Positions 7,295 to 15,973 are shown, counted from the first letter of the stretch. The stretch is 64,000 nt of DNA from Schlesneria sp. (GCA_028291515.1 JAQGHU010000062.1:181861-245860); one strand, 5' to 3'. Program-made: numbers and translations. Notes: generated by a model from the sequence alone, not told the origin.

Positions 7295-8218
7295 ATGAAA
7301 TCTCGTCGAACTGAGGCCAAGTCCACGAAGGTCGAAGACCGCAAGAAGGCATCGACTTCGAAACAGCAATTGAGTCTTTGGCGATCGGTCAGGAACTTCG
7401 TCAAGGCAATACCGAGAGCACTCGGAATACGTTCGACGCGCTCAGCAAAAAGTGCCGGCGGCCGTGCTGAGCAGTCGGCCTCGCGACTCACCAATCCCCA
7501 ATCGAAACGTGGTCGTCGACCGGCAGCGCCGGTCTCAAAGTACCCGAATTTGCAAGGTCCGCGTTTGATTGATCGCGTCTTGAAGGACCTCAGCGGGAAC
7601 TCTCGCAAACCACCTGCTGGTGGAAGCCGTACCTCAAAATTGTCCCGAAACTCAGCCAAGAGGAATCGCACTGCGCCGAATTCCATTCACTCGGGGAAAC
7701 GGAGTGGCATCCCACCATCAACCAAGAGCAAGATCGGTCCAAAAACTGTCTTGAAGGAGAGGACTGCCCGACCATTCTCTGCCAAAAATCCTCGCGTTCA
7801 AAAACACGAGGGGTCGCCATCGAATCAGTCCAATGGACCACGTGCCAAACCTGGCAAACGACCGCAGAAGCAAAACGAAGGGTCTTCGTTCTGGAAGTTC
7901 CTGCAACAGTCGGTATCTCGCTTTTTCCCGCCTGCGGGTCCGATTATGGGATTCGCAGCCAGCCTGATACCTGGAGGCAAAGGCCAGCGAGATTCATTCG
8001 GCAATAAAGGACAACGACCCGACCAAGGGCCGCCTTCCCAAATGCAAGACGCGAATGGAACAACGACAGAATCGTCGGATCTCGACACGCAATCAGATCA
8101 TCAACAGTTCGACGAGCCAGCCACCGGCCAATCTGGTGGCTGGCCGACATCGACACACTCCATCACGGACGCGCGGTTCAACAACGTCCCGAAACGGCCC
8201 CTCCAGCCGATTCGATAA
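7295..8218 (+). CDS. Highly basic protein in the tape-measure position, function unknown
   Basis: A 307-residue protein from the ATG at 7295 (AAAGGATC lies upstream). It is extremely rich in K, R, S, P, N and Q for about 230 residues, so it is probably disordered and nucleic-acid- or polyanion-binding. One hydrophobic stretch, FFPPAGPIMGFAASLIPGG, lies near residue 220. The C-terminal 80 residues are polar. It stands where a tape measure protein is expected, but it lacks the long heptad-rich helices of that family. It may be a short, diverged spacer protein or an unrelated basic particle component. I do not recognise a domain. Confidence 0.55.
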   Translation: MKSRRTEAKSTKVEDRKKASTSKQQLSLWRSVRNFVKAIPRALGIRSTRSAKSAGGRAEQSASRLTNPQSKRGRRPAAPVSKYPNLQGPRLIDRVLKDLSGNSRKPPAGGSRTSKLSRNSAKRNRTAPNSIHSGKRSGIPPSTKSKIGPKTVLKERTARPFSAKNPRVQKHEGSPSNQSNGPRAKPGKRPQKQNEGSSFWKFLQQSVSRFFPPAGPIMGFAASLIPGGKGQRDSFGNKGQRPDQGPPSQMQDANGTTTESSDLDTQSDHQQFDEPATGQSGGWPTSTHSITDARFNNVPKRPLQPIR

Positions 8219-8236
8219 TCAGAACGGATCAAGCCC

Positions 8237-9913
8237 ATGCCCAATGGCCAGACCTGCATTCAATACGGAACTGTTCATCTGTATCACTGCCAGACCAGGC
8301 GAATTGAACAGCGTCCCGTGATGGACAAGGCAGGGGTGAATCTGAAGTGCTGGCGATTCACCATCCGCGTGATGGGCTACCTTCACGGATTTCCCAACGA
8401 TTGTGCCTACTCAAGCGTGAATGACTTCGACAGCGGAACGGTGTTGCCCGCGCAGACATCCGCCGCGGGGGCCCATCAGCAAGCGCGATGGCGATTGCTG
8501 CCGCGACAAGCCTTTGCGATGGCAGTCGGTTGCACAAGTTCCGACATCAATTCGGGAACGGTAATCCTGGCTGCGAATCCGATGACGTTCGTGGCTGTTC
8601 CCGCCGATCTTGCTGCGACCGGGCTTTCCAACTACGACGTCAATGATGGGCCGCGCTGCACCCAGTTTGATGTTGTTCACGTCTCGTCAAACAATATCTT
8701 TCGTGTGGAGGCTTCGTTCGTGATCCATCTGGTGCAGTTCAATGACGACGGCACTGCCTTCGAAAATGTGACCGGTGTGTTGGCTCATCGTTGGGCTTGC
8801 ACGGATACGCTCGATCACAATTTGCGGTTGACGCGGACGTATCGCGGATTGCTGGAATTGGCGACATCGAATTTCAGCCCGCATTGGTTCCGTTACCTGG
8901 TCGTGCCACCTCTGCAACCGGGGATGCGTCGTGATCAGATGGACTTCATCGCGACGGAAGATGGCAAGCGATTGCAGTACAGGATTCGCGATTCGGAAGT
9001 GGCCGTGTCGGCACCGTCTCCCGCGCGACGCTGGTCCGTTGAACACAGCGAGCAAACGTTAAGTCAAGACGGACTGAAGGTGACGTCTCAATGTACGGTT
9101 TTGCTGGAAGGGGACAGGACGTCTGATAAAGGTCAGCTGATCATGCTGGGCTTGGCGATCGTCGTCGCCAAAGTTCAGGGTGTGGCACCAGATGCTGAGC
9201 CCGATCCTCCGGGAACGGTTGTCTTCAATGATATCTGCATTACGGACCATACCGGAGATGTCAACGTCGTCCGTGTGACCGCCTCGTGCTGGCGACCGCC
9301 CAACGTGCTGCAGGGGCTAACGATTCGCACGAAAGGCTTCAACAAACAGATCTCGGAGAGCGATCTGCCCGCTTTCGCCAGCAACTACGACCCCACTCGT
9401 TCGGCCGGTGGCTATGACGATGACTCCACGGCGTATGAGGGGCCGCTGTCATTGATGGGAATCTTTCGAGGCTTCTTGCAGGGCGCCATGGCTGTCATCG
9501 GCGGCATCAACGACGACAATCAGTTGACTGACGAGAACGGTACAGCGAGCGGCCTGCCGAAGGCGACGGTCACGGCCGCGACAGCAGCGTCCCTGGATGA
9601 GGACGATGTTCCCTGGTTCAGCGACGGCCATCGCGTGAACATGTACACAACATGGCAGATGGAGTCGATCTATCAGACGCGGACGATGCGAGCGGCCATG
9701 CCAATTGCGTCGATCCCCTTTGGCGGCGACGGGATCGATACACGGCCGAAGACTTCTATGATTGCACTGAGTGACGGACAGACGCGCCGCATCGTGCGAA
9801 TTCGAGCCGAACGAGCAGGTGCCTGGCCCGCATTTCCGGATCCGGAAACGATGGATGGTCGAACTGCGACCGTTAGTGGAATTCCACTGTCAAATTCTGT
9901 GAGAACACAATAA
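8237..9913 (+). CDS. Putative tail/baseplate-like structural protein of unknown family
   Basis: A 558-residue soluble protein, the last structural gene of the cluster. It begins MPNGQTCIQYGTVHLYHC. It is beta-rich and acidic, without signal peptide or membrane segments until a short hydrophobic stretch around GIFRGFLQGAMAVIGG (about residue 410). The N-terminal ~320 residues contain repeated strand-like segments such as VEHSEQTLSQDGLKVTSQCT, reminiscent of tail or baseplate hub proteins, but no diagnostic motif is seen. The last 36 bases overlap an open -1/+2 frame that runs directly into the lipase (10063-10707). Confidence 0.45.
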   Translation: MPNGQTCIQYGTVHLYHCQTRRIEQRPVMDKAGVNLKCWRFTIRVMGYLHGFPNDCAYSSVNDFDSGTVLPAQTSAAGAHQQARWRLLPRQAFAMAVGCTSSDINSGTVILAANPMTFVAVPADLAATGLSNYDVNDGPRCTQFDVVHVSSNNIFRVEASFVIHLVQFNDDGTAFENVTGVLAHRWACTDTLDHNLRLTRTYRGLLELATSNFSPHWFRYLVVPPLQPGMRRDQMDFIATEDGKRLQYRIRDSEVAVSAPSPARRWSVEHSEQTLSQDGLKVTSQCTVLLEGDRTSDKGQLIMLGLAIVVAKVQGVAPDAEPDPPGTVVFNDICITDHTGDVNVVRVTASCWRPPNVLQGLTIRTKGFNKQISESDLPAFASNYDPTRSAGGYDDDSTAYEGPLSLMGIFRGFLQGAMAVIGGINDDNQLTDENGTASGLPKATVTAATAASLDEDDVPWFSDGHRVNMYTTWQMESIYQTRTMRAAMPIASIPFGGDGIDTRPKTSMIALSDGQTRRIVRIRAERAGAWPAFPDPETMDGRTATVSGIPLSNSVRTQ

Positions 9914-10062
9914 AGCAATTTCAGGTTGACATCAGCAACGATCAGAAGAAACTAACCAAAGGACAACGTGTCCCAGATCTTCCACAGCTCAAGCAGAATG
10001 GACCGCGCGCTGTTGATGGAGGCGAAATAACGACCTGGGATCAAATTGAAAACGCTGAACGA

Positions 10063-10707
10063 ATGGCATGGCTGGCGGAAGCATCTTATGAGAACACCGA
10101 GTTGTCAGACGATGCGTCAGCCGAGGGATGGGAGATTGTTGACAAATACAAAAGTAAGAAAACAGGATTTCATGCGGTACTATTCGAAAATAAGGTAACG
10201 GGAGAGCATGTCCTCGGATTCGCTGGTACCGATCCGAGCTTTCACGACTATTATACGGATGTTGTCCAAGGACTCGGCGTCTGGACTGGCCAATACAAAC
10301 AAGCCATCGATCTTGCCGCCAAACTGAAGCAACAGTATCCGAATCTGCGACTAACTGGTCATTCGCTCGGTGGAGGTCTCGCTTCGGCCGCTTCAATCAT
10401 CAACAGGATCGCCGGAACAGTGACGTTCAATGCGGCTGGGGTCCATCCCTGGACGGTCAGTCGTTATAACAGTATGCCATTGGGCGACGCACCAGGGTTG
10501 ATCACGGCATTTCGGGTTAAAGGGGAGTTTCTTAGCTCCAGCCAAGATGGATGGTGGTTATTCGGTCTGCCGATTGTCGAACCTGATGGCGTCGGTACGA
10601 CGTTTTGGCTTGATGGAACAATGTGGGATCCCTTCACTAAACACGGCATGGACAATATTCATAAAGGGCTAAAATCTATTTACATGCACAAGGAACTAAA
10701 GTTGTGA
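10063..10707 (+). CDS. Lipase class 3 / Mbeg1-like alpha/beta hydrolase, candidate effector
   Basis: The nucleophile elbow GHSLGGGLA is present with Ser at residue 101, preceded by FAGTDPSFHDYYTDVVQGLG, the oxyanion-side pattern of fungal-type class 3 lipases and Mbeg1/DUF2974 phospholipases. Asp and His candidates lie in the C-terminal half (AAGVHPWTV; KHGMDNIHKG). It hydrolyses lipid or phospholipid esters by family. The ATG at 10063 has no good ribosome binding site, and the frame stays open upstream to 9877 with no ATG, GTG or TTG, so the true product may be longer and joined to the preceding tail-like protein. It overlaps the ankyrin lipoprotein gene by four bases. It resembles antibacterial lipase effectors paired with ankyrin immunity proteins. 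Confidence 0.7.
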   Translation: MAWLAEASYENTELSDDASAEGWEIVDKYKSKKTGFHAVLFENKVTGEHVLGFAGTDPSFHDYYTDVVQGLGVWTGQYKQAIDLAAKLKQQYPNLRLTGHSLGGGLASAASIINRIAGTVTFNAAGVHPWTVSRYNSMPLGDAPGLITAFRVKGEFLSSSQDGWWLFGLPIVEPDGVGTTFWLDGTMWDPFTKHGMDNIHKGLKSIYMHKELKL

Positions 10708-11543
10708 ACAGAAAAGTGCGCACTTTAAAGCCGCATCTGGAAATGAGCAATCTCTTGAAACGCCGACTTCAACTAATCGTGTCTTGTGTCATTGTCGCTT
10801 GTTCACTGGGTTGCGGTGACACAAGGTTGAACAGTTTGATCCGAAAAGGTGACTCAAATGCTGTCAAAAAACTGCTCGCACAAGGAAAAGACGCACATGT
10901 GAATGTGAAGGGTACTAAGGGCAGAACGGGGTTGCATACGGCGATTCTCGCCGGCAACAAGGATCTGTACTCTTTACTCTTGTCTCACAAGGCCGATCCG
11001 AACATCTGCGATAGTGAAGGTTATTCTGTGCTTCATCTCGCCGCCGAACTGGAAGACGCGTCTTGGATACGCGAAGCTCTATCTCATGGCGGCAATCCCG
11101 ACCAACTCAATGTGGGCAGTCGATTTTTTCGTGGTGAGACGCCTATATTCTACGCCCTCTCGGAACGGCGAACTGCCACTGCGCTGGCGTTGATCGAGGC
11201 CGGCGCAGATGTCAACCACAAGAGCGAATCTGGAATGCGGCCGATCTACGAGGCATACGTCAGCCATCGATTTGAAGTGATGTACAAGCTGTTGGACGAG
11301 GGGGCAGACCCGAATTTGACCCGAGTTCTAATCGAATGCGGGTGGGACGAAGAGGGCGACGCGTCGCTGGCAAAGATGGTCGATTGCATCGAAGAGGAAA
11401 AAGAGAAACAGTGGTATGCAAAAGTGAACGCACGACTCCACGAAGAGGGATATCTAAAAGAGAATGCGGCACGCCGAAAGCGGTATCAGCCATCCGGTGA
11501 CGCAGTCCGATATCGACAGCAGCACTTTCCGGAAAAAAAATAA
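10704..11543 (+). CDS. Ankyrin-repeat lipoprotein, putative immunity protein to the lipase
   Basis: 279 residues from the GTG at 10704 (GTGA overlap with the lipase stop), or 266 from the ATG at 10743. The latter gives a typical lipoprotein signal with lipobox SLGC, so the mature protein is probably periplasmic and membrane-anchored. At least four ankyrin units follow, with signatures KGRTGLHTAILAGNKDLY, EGYSVLHLAAELEDASW, TPIFYALSERRTATALAL and RPIYEAYVSHRFEVMYKLL. The C-terminus is a charged helix. Ankyrin proteins are known partners of phospholipase effectors in type VI secretion; the coupled gene order supports protection against the lipase. This role is an inference. Confidence 0.75.
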   Translation: MNRKVRTLKPHLEMSNLLKRRLQLIVSCVIVACSLGCGDTRLNSLIRKGDSNAVKKLLAQGKDAHVNVKGTKGRTGLHTAILAGNKDLYSLLLSHKADPNICDSEGYSVLHLAAELEDASWIREALSHGGNPDQLNVGSRFFRGETPIFYALSERRTATALALIEAGADVNHKSESGMRPIYEAYVSHRFEVMYKLLDEGADPNLTRVLIECGWDEEGDASLAKMVDCIEEEKEKQWYAKVNARLHEEGYLKENAARRKRYQPSGDAVRYRQQHFPEKK

Positions 11544-11610
11544 TCTGCAACGGCGAGCCGCGAGGGCGTAGCTCGCGATGCCAATGGCAGCTCGCGAGAT
11601 TCTAAGCTGG

Positions 11611-13815
11611 TTACTTCAGTGGCTCGAACTTCCACTCCGGCAGATCTCGCACCGACTTCATCGCCTCGTCCGATGCGCCGAATTTCCAGTATTCATAGAA
11701 CGGGCCCAGGTTCTTGTTCGTTGCTTTCGACATCCGCACCAGCCACTGATCTTTCTTTTCTTGAAGTGATTTCGGCTTCTGATTGTCGGGGAGCTCGCGG
11801 TATTCAGCAAAGACCTTCATGTACGGCTGCCAACCGAAGGCTCGGTAGAGTTGGATATAAGGCATGAGCTGTGGGAACGGACCATCCAGTTTTCCCTTTT
11901 GTTCAAACTCATGAATCATCTTTTGCAGGCCGGCTGGTTGAATTGCTTCGTGATGCGGTGCCCCTGGATTCAGCGTGTCGAGCAGGTACATCGAGAACAG
12001 GTTGACAGTCACCTCACCCAAGCCATCCCAAGTCCATTCCGGCCGCTGATGATTGTGGCCAAGTTCGTGATAGTAGCCCCAGTTCCCTTTTGTGCTAAGC
12101 GTCTTCAAGTCGAGCAGTTCGCGTGTCGTCGATAGTGGCCCCATGATCGGATAGCCCGCATGCAGGTAACCGGCCGAGATCTGCGCATCCAACACGATCC
12201 GCTCGGGCGAAGATCGCTCTGTCGAGATCGTGGCGAGGTCCGCGCACGCATCCAGCACGCGATCCCAGTACTCCATCAATCCTGCAGGGTCTTCGTAGTC
12301 GCGAATGGCTTCCGACTGAATCGTGATGATCAGCTTGTCCGATCCAATCTCGGCCCAGGGTCCGGGTCGATTTCGAATCGTCTTCCAGTCCGCATTCGTC
12401 GTCTTGCCTCGCACGAATCGTGGGGCAGGGACGCCGCCGCTGATCTTGGCTTCGAACTCGCCGACGGCACACTCTTTCGGCACATCGATATAGATCAGCC
12501 CTCCGAACCCCGACGTGGCTTTGGTCGATGGGGACGTGATCAGAAAACTGCGCGCGATCTCGGGGGCCCGTTTCCATTCGTCTTTAGACCACAGCACATC
12601 CGTATGGCAGCCAATGCGGATGCTGATCTTCTTGTTGACCGCCTTCGGTGGCACGGAGACTTCAATAATGGAGCCCGGCCGCGCGTACAGGCCCGTGCTG
12701 TGCCAGCGAGGCCGCTTGGTATCGATATGGATCTTCTCTTCAACCGGCTTCGCCGATACGGGCGGCACACCGGGGAATGTCGTCGCCAGCGGACTGGCGA
12801 CGGGACTATCAGCAGTCGACTGCAGAGCTTGACCCGTCTCCATGCCGACATACAGCCGAGCGAACACGTCCGCCTCCTTCAAGGGCCTCGCCGGGCCGGG
12901 GCTCACGTTGCTGCCCCCCAGGGACTCGCAAACCTTCTTCAGTTCTGGAAGGAACAGCTTGTCGTTACTCGCGATCGCACTGATCGCCAGCTCGACCGTC
13001 TTGCCCGCCTGCAGTCCCTCGCGGTCCTGCTTACTGAGTTTGGGATGATCTTTCAGATAGGCCAGCGCGGCCGGGGCAGTGACCAGCGACCCGCCCCCAT
13101 CCGCGACAGCGATCAGGCCATCCTGCCCTTTCACTGTGGACGCGGCCCAACTGATTCCAAAGGGGCGAGCCAGTTGATTCCCCGCGAAGTCTCGAACCAG
13201 ATTCTCACCCGGCTGTGCTTCATAGCCACTCCAGATCCAGCCCGCGTCGGCCATCATCAAGCCGCCGCCACGCTTCAGAAAATCCGCAATCTTGGAGACA
13301 TCTCGCTTCTGAATCTTCGACGGCCGCGCGAGCAACACATCACAACTGCCGAGCGATTCGACAAGTTGAGCCGCCGCGACACTCTGAGTCCGATAGCCAT
13401 TCTTCGCCAGCGCTTCCGCCAGCGGCTTGTTGTCGAGCAGCACCAGTCGAAGCGGTTTGGTCTGCTTGGGCTGAACGTGTCCGACCCACAGCAGCAGATT
13501 GTTCATCAAGCGACCGGTCTCGGCCTCTTTCATCACATCAACCGAGAGATAGCCGGGGTGACCCGCACAAACGAGACGGCCCTTGCCCGCACTGCCGACG
13601 GCAACGACGGCTGCGAATTCGCCATCCTCCAGCGGAGCGGCCGCGATCGTGAACGCATCCGGCCCATACACACTGAGCGCACCGACTAGCCCCGGCAGCT
13701 TGATCTGGCTCACTCCTTCCCGCAGTTCAGCAGGAAGGTCGGCCGCGGCCGGGAATGCTCGCTGAGGAATCGCCGCACAGATGACTAACGCGACCAACCA
13801 CCGGATCAACATCAC
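11611..13815 (-). CDS. Secreted M60-like (enhancin/TCAF-type) metallopeptidase
   Basis: 734 residues with an N-terminal signal peptide (MMLIRWLVALVICAAIPQRA). Residues 583-587 are HELGH within YYHELGHNHQ, the HExxH zinc motif of M60-like peptidases. The third ligand Glu is probably in WDGLGEVTVN about 15 residues later. The N-terminal ~290 residues look like the DUF4350/glutamine-amidotransferase-like region seen in such proteins (LLDNKPLAEAL; FLKRGGGLMMADAGW). A beta-rich region (SGLYARPGS-type, here STGLYARPGS) precedes the peptidase domain, as in TCAF-like proteins. Family members cleave glycoproteins or mucins. It is convergent with the ankyrin gene. Confidence 0.85.
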   Translation of the reverse strand: MMLIRWLVALVICAAIPQRAFPAAADLPAELREGVSQIKLPGLVGALSVYGPDAFTIAAAPLEDGEFAAVVAVGSAGKGRLVCAGHPGYLSVDVMKEAETGRLMNNLLLWVGHVQPKQTKPLRLVLLDNKPLAEALAKNGYRTQSVAAAQLVESLGSCDVLLARPSKIQKRDVSKIADFLKRGGGLMMADAGWIWSGYEAQPGENLVRDFAGNQLARPFGISWAASTVKGQDGLIAVADGGGSLVTAPAALAYLKDHPKLSKQDREGLQAGKTVELAISAIASNDKLFLPELKKVCESLGGSNVSPGPARPLKEADVFARLYVGMETGQALQSTADSPVASPLATTFPGVPPVSAKPVEEKIHIDTKRPRWHSTGLYARPGSIIEVSVPPKAVNKKISIRIGCHTDVLWSKDEWKRAPEIARSFLITSPSTKATSGFGGLIYIDVPKECAVGEFEAKISGGVPAPRFVRGKTTNADWKTIRNRPGPWAEIGSDKLIITIQSEAIRDYEDPAGLMEYWDRVLDACADLATISTERSSPERIVLDAQISAGYLHAGYPIMGPLSTTRELLDLKTLSTKGNWGYYHELGHNHQRPEWTWDGLGEVTVNLFSMYLLDTLNPGAPHHEAIQPAGLQKMIHEFEQKGKLDGPFPQLMPYIQLYRAFGWQPYMKVFAEYRELPDNQKPKSLQEKKDQWLVRMSKATNKNLGPFYEYWKFGASDEAMKSVRDLPEWKFEPLK

Positions 13816-14094
13816 ACGAAGTCTCTCGATCAGAACTCGTCAAGGTGACGGGGACGCGACTGCGCTTCGGGATGCAATCCTCTTCATACGAAGTCCCCGA
13901 CTCGGTTCTAGCCCGCAACTGGCTGGTGATCAAGTTGATATCGCGGAACGCCAGGTAACGTTACGGAAAACTCTGGTTGCGTGTTGGTGATTGGGAGGGC
14001 GAGGCTCCTGCCGAGCCGCGCATATTATTGTGCGTCCTTCGACACGCGCGGCTCGGCAGGAGCCTCGCCCTCCCAAATACAGAATCGCGCACGC
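13816..14094. other. Spacer between two minus-strand genes
   Basis: It contains a large hairpin element (13991-14076) and otherwise no recognisable gene. It should hold the promoter of the M60-like peptidase gene, but no clear -35/-10 pair can be assigned. Confidence 0.5.
13991..14076. repeat. Perfect 31-bp inverted repeat with 24-nt loop
   Basis: Arms 13991-14021 and 14046-14076 are exact reverse complements built of GGGAGGGCGAGGCTCCTGC and the inverted form. The phrase is one I recognise as common in planctomycete intergenic regions. It may act as a bidirectional terminator or RNA hairpin. Confidence 0.9.
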
Positions 14095-14736
14095 TCATTT
14101 AGCCATCTGCTTCCAGACGTCCCCCGAAAACAGATCGATCATCTTGGCCAGTCCGGCTGCGACGAATTCTTCGCCCGTAACAAATCGGCCGGGATTGCTC
14201 CACGTGCGAATGACTTCGGGCGAGCAATCAAACAATCGCGAGAGCAGGGCGTCATGATCGGCTTCCATCACCCGAAAGTGCCGCGCCCATTCGGCCGCTT
14301 CTTCGATCCGCACCTGCTCTTCACTTTGCCAGCGAATCGGATGAAACAGCAGCGAAGTATGCGGCGTCACGTATCGCTCGATACACGCCGCGAACGGCAT
14401 CAGCGCCGCCGAACTGCATTCGCCTGCCACAACGCCAACCGCTTTCAGCCCGCGCAGCCGAATCAGGCTGGCCAGTGCCAGGCCTACATACGCACTACCG
14501 CCACTGGAATCGAAGAAGATCGTCCCGCGCGAGTTACGAGGCAGGTCAAGCAACTTCTCATGAAGTTGTCCATCTTTGTCGACCAACTCGCCACTGATCA
14601 CAATCTCCCAGTGACGTGCTTCCAGATCATAGTCCGAAGGCCGTCGGCCACTTTGAACCGGTGGGTACGGTCGCAGTGGATGGGGGATCGGTTTGGCTTC
14701 TTTCTTTTTTCCGCGTTGCGGAACACCGCGTGGCAT
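14095..14736 (-). CDS. ClpP-like serine protease (ClpP/crotonase superfamily)
   Basis: 213 residues. Seen: FFDSSGGSAYVGLALA at about 74-89 (the ClpP glycine-rich beta-turn), GECSSAAL at 105-112 with Ser109 aligning with the ClpP nucleophile, and SLLFHPIRW with His132 23 residues later, close to the usual spacing. The N-terminal 30 residues are basic and proline-rich, with no signal peptide. The third triad residue cannot be fixed by eye. It stands alone, away from any ClpX gene. It could be a stand-alone ClpP paralog or a former prophage head maturation protease of the S14 family. The fold call is fairly sure, the role is not. Confidence 0.7.
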   Translation of the reverse strand: MPRGVPQRGKKKEAKPIPHPLRPYPPVQSGRRPSDYDLEARHWEIVISGELVDKDGQLHEKLLDLPRNSRGTIFFDSSGGSAYVGLALASLIRLRGLKAVGVVAGECSSAALMPFAACIERYVTPHTSLLFHPIRWQSEEQVRIEEAAEWARHFRVMEADHDALLSRLFDCSPEVIRTWSNPGRFVTGEEFVAAGLAKMIDLFSGDVWKQMAK

Positions 14737-15049
14737 GAATCGTCCTTATCTCAGCTTCTCGTCGAGCGCATTGGCACGATGTCCTGTGCAAAAGAACATT
14801 GGCCCCGTTCGCTTTTATCCACCGGGACACTCGACTGCAAGAAACCGATGCCGGTACGATTGTTCGCCGACCCCCTAGTGCGTTGTCAACACTTCGAGTT
14901 CGGGTCGGGTGGCCGGGGTTGGACTGAGGCTTTGCGAAGGAAACCCCGGGGTTTCGCCCAAAGCGGCTCCAACCCCGGCCACCCGAAGATTTAGATTGGA
15001 CAACGCACTAGACCCACCTGCCTTCTCTGCCTACCACAGGAGATGCTCC
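14737..15049. other. Spacer with one MITE-like element
   Basis: No gene is supported. The MITE-like element 14878-15008 takes up nearly half. The left part should carry the promoter of the ClpP-like gene on the minus strand. Confidence 0.5.
14876..15010. mobile_element. MITE-like element with terminal inverted repeats flanked by TA
   Basis: Terminal repeats GTGCGTTGTC (14878-14887) and GACAACGCAC (14999-15008) are perfect and flanked by TA on both sides (14876-14877, 15009-15010), as expected for IS630/Tc1-type transposition. An inner inverted repeat (GGTGGCCGGGGTTGGA and its complement) gives a long hairpin. The element has no coding capacity. Confidence 0.7.
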
Positions 15050-15973
15050 ATGACACGTCTGCTGCCGACCTTGATGATTCTCCTGGCCAGCAGTGCCATT
15101 CTCTGGTCGAACGCGGTGAACGCTCAATCGACCGACAAGGTCACATTCAAAGAAGCTGACGGCGGGCTGGCCGTGATGATCGGCAGCGAGAACTTTACAT
15201 TCCTGCATACTGGTCCTGAATGGGCCAAGCCGTTTCTGTCGCCAGTTCATGCGGCTGGCGGGGCGGTAGTGACTCGGCCGCTGAGTGATCCGAAGGATAA
15301 AGATCATCCTCATCATAAGGGAATCTGGTTCTCGGTCGATGAAGTCAACGAGGTGAAGTTCTGGGCCGAAGCGGGCAAGATCCTGAATGTAAAAGTCGAA
15401 GCGATCGATGGCAATCCTGCTCAGATCAAGCTGAAGAATCACTGGCTCGGCAAAGACGAACTGCCGATCCTCGTGGAAACCACGACGATCTCGATTTTTC
15501 CATCGCGACTCGTGATCTACGATGCGACGCTCACAGCCAGCGGAGAGAAGGTGACGTTCGACGATACAAAGGAAGGCCTGTTCGGCATTCGCGTCGCTAC
15601 CACGATGCGAGAAGTTGTGGGCGGTATCGTCACGAACGCCGAAGGGAAAAAAGCAACGAAGGAATGTTGGGGCCAGCGGTCCAAATGGGTCGATTACTCG
15701 GGGCCGGTCGATGGCAAGATCTACGGCGTGGCGATCATGGATCATCCCGCCAACTTCCGTCCCTCGCGTTACCACGTCCGTGATTACGGTTTGTTCTCAG
15801 TCAGCCCGTTCGGTGAAGGGGCCTATCAAAACGACAAAGCCCTCGCGCAACCGTTCGTGCTCGAACCAGGCAAATCAGCTCGACTGCGCTACGGCCTGCA
15901 AGTTCACACAGGTGATGCCGCCGAAGGTAACGTCGCCGGAGCGTACGAACGGTTCGTCGACCTGACCAAATAG
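15050..15973 (+). CDS. Secreted DUF6807 (PmoA-like) protein
   Basis: 307 residues from the ATG at 15050, which has AGGAGA 7 bases upstream. The signal peptide (MTRLLPTLMILLASSAILW, cleavage near VNA-QS) points to export. The family hallmark DPKDKDHPHHKGIWF is present, followed by LFGIRVATTMRE, CWGQRSKWVDYSG and IMDHPANFRPSRYHVRDYG. These conserved segments define the DUF6807/PmoA-like proteins that are frequent in planctomycetes and often sit near sugar or polysaccharide utilisation genes. The biochemical function is not established. A hairpin resembling a terminator follows the stop. Confidence 0.85.
   Translation: MTRLLPTLMILLASSAILWSNAVNAQSTDKVTFKEADGGLAVMIGSENFTFLHTGPEWAKPFLSPVHAAGGAVVTRPLSDPKDKDHPHHKGIWFSVDEVNEVKFWAEAGKILNVKVEAIDGNPAQIKLKNHWLGKDELPILVETTTISIFPSRLVIYDATLTASGEKVTFDDTKEGLFGIRVATTMREVVGGIVTNAEGKKATKECWGQRSKWVDYSGPVDGKIYGVAIMDHPANFRPSRYHVRDYGLFSVSPFGEGAYQNDKALAQPFVLEPGKSARLRYGLQVHTGDAAEGNVAGAYERFVDLTK

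Noticed and set aside
1568..9913. Type VI or eCIS-type contractile injection system
   Set aside because: No sheath, VgrG, PAAR or AAA ATPase is seen, whereas a capsid-like gene is, so head-tail phage ancestry is the better reading.
12160..13689. Long open frame on + strand
   Set aside because: It lies fully antisense to the M60-like peptidase, which has a signal peptide and catalytic HELGH. The + frame is R/Q/D-rich and has no family resemblance.
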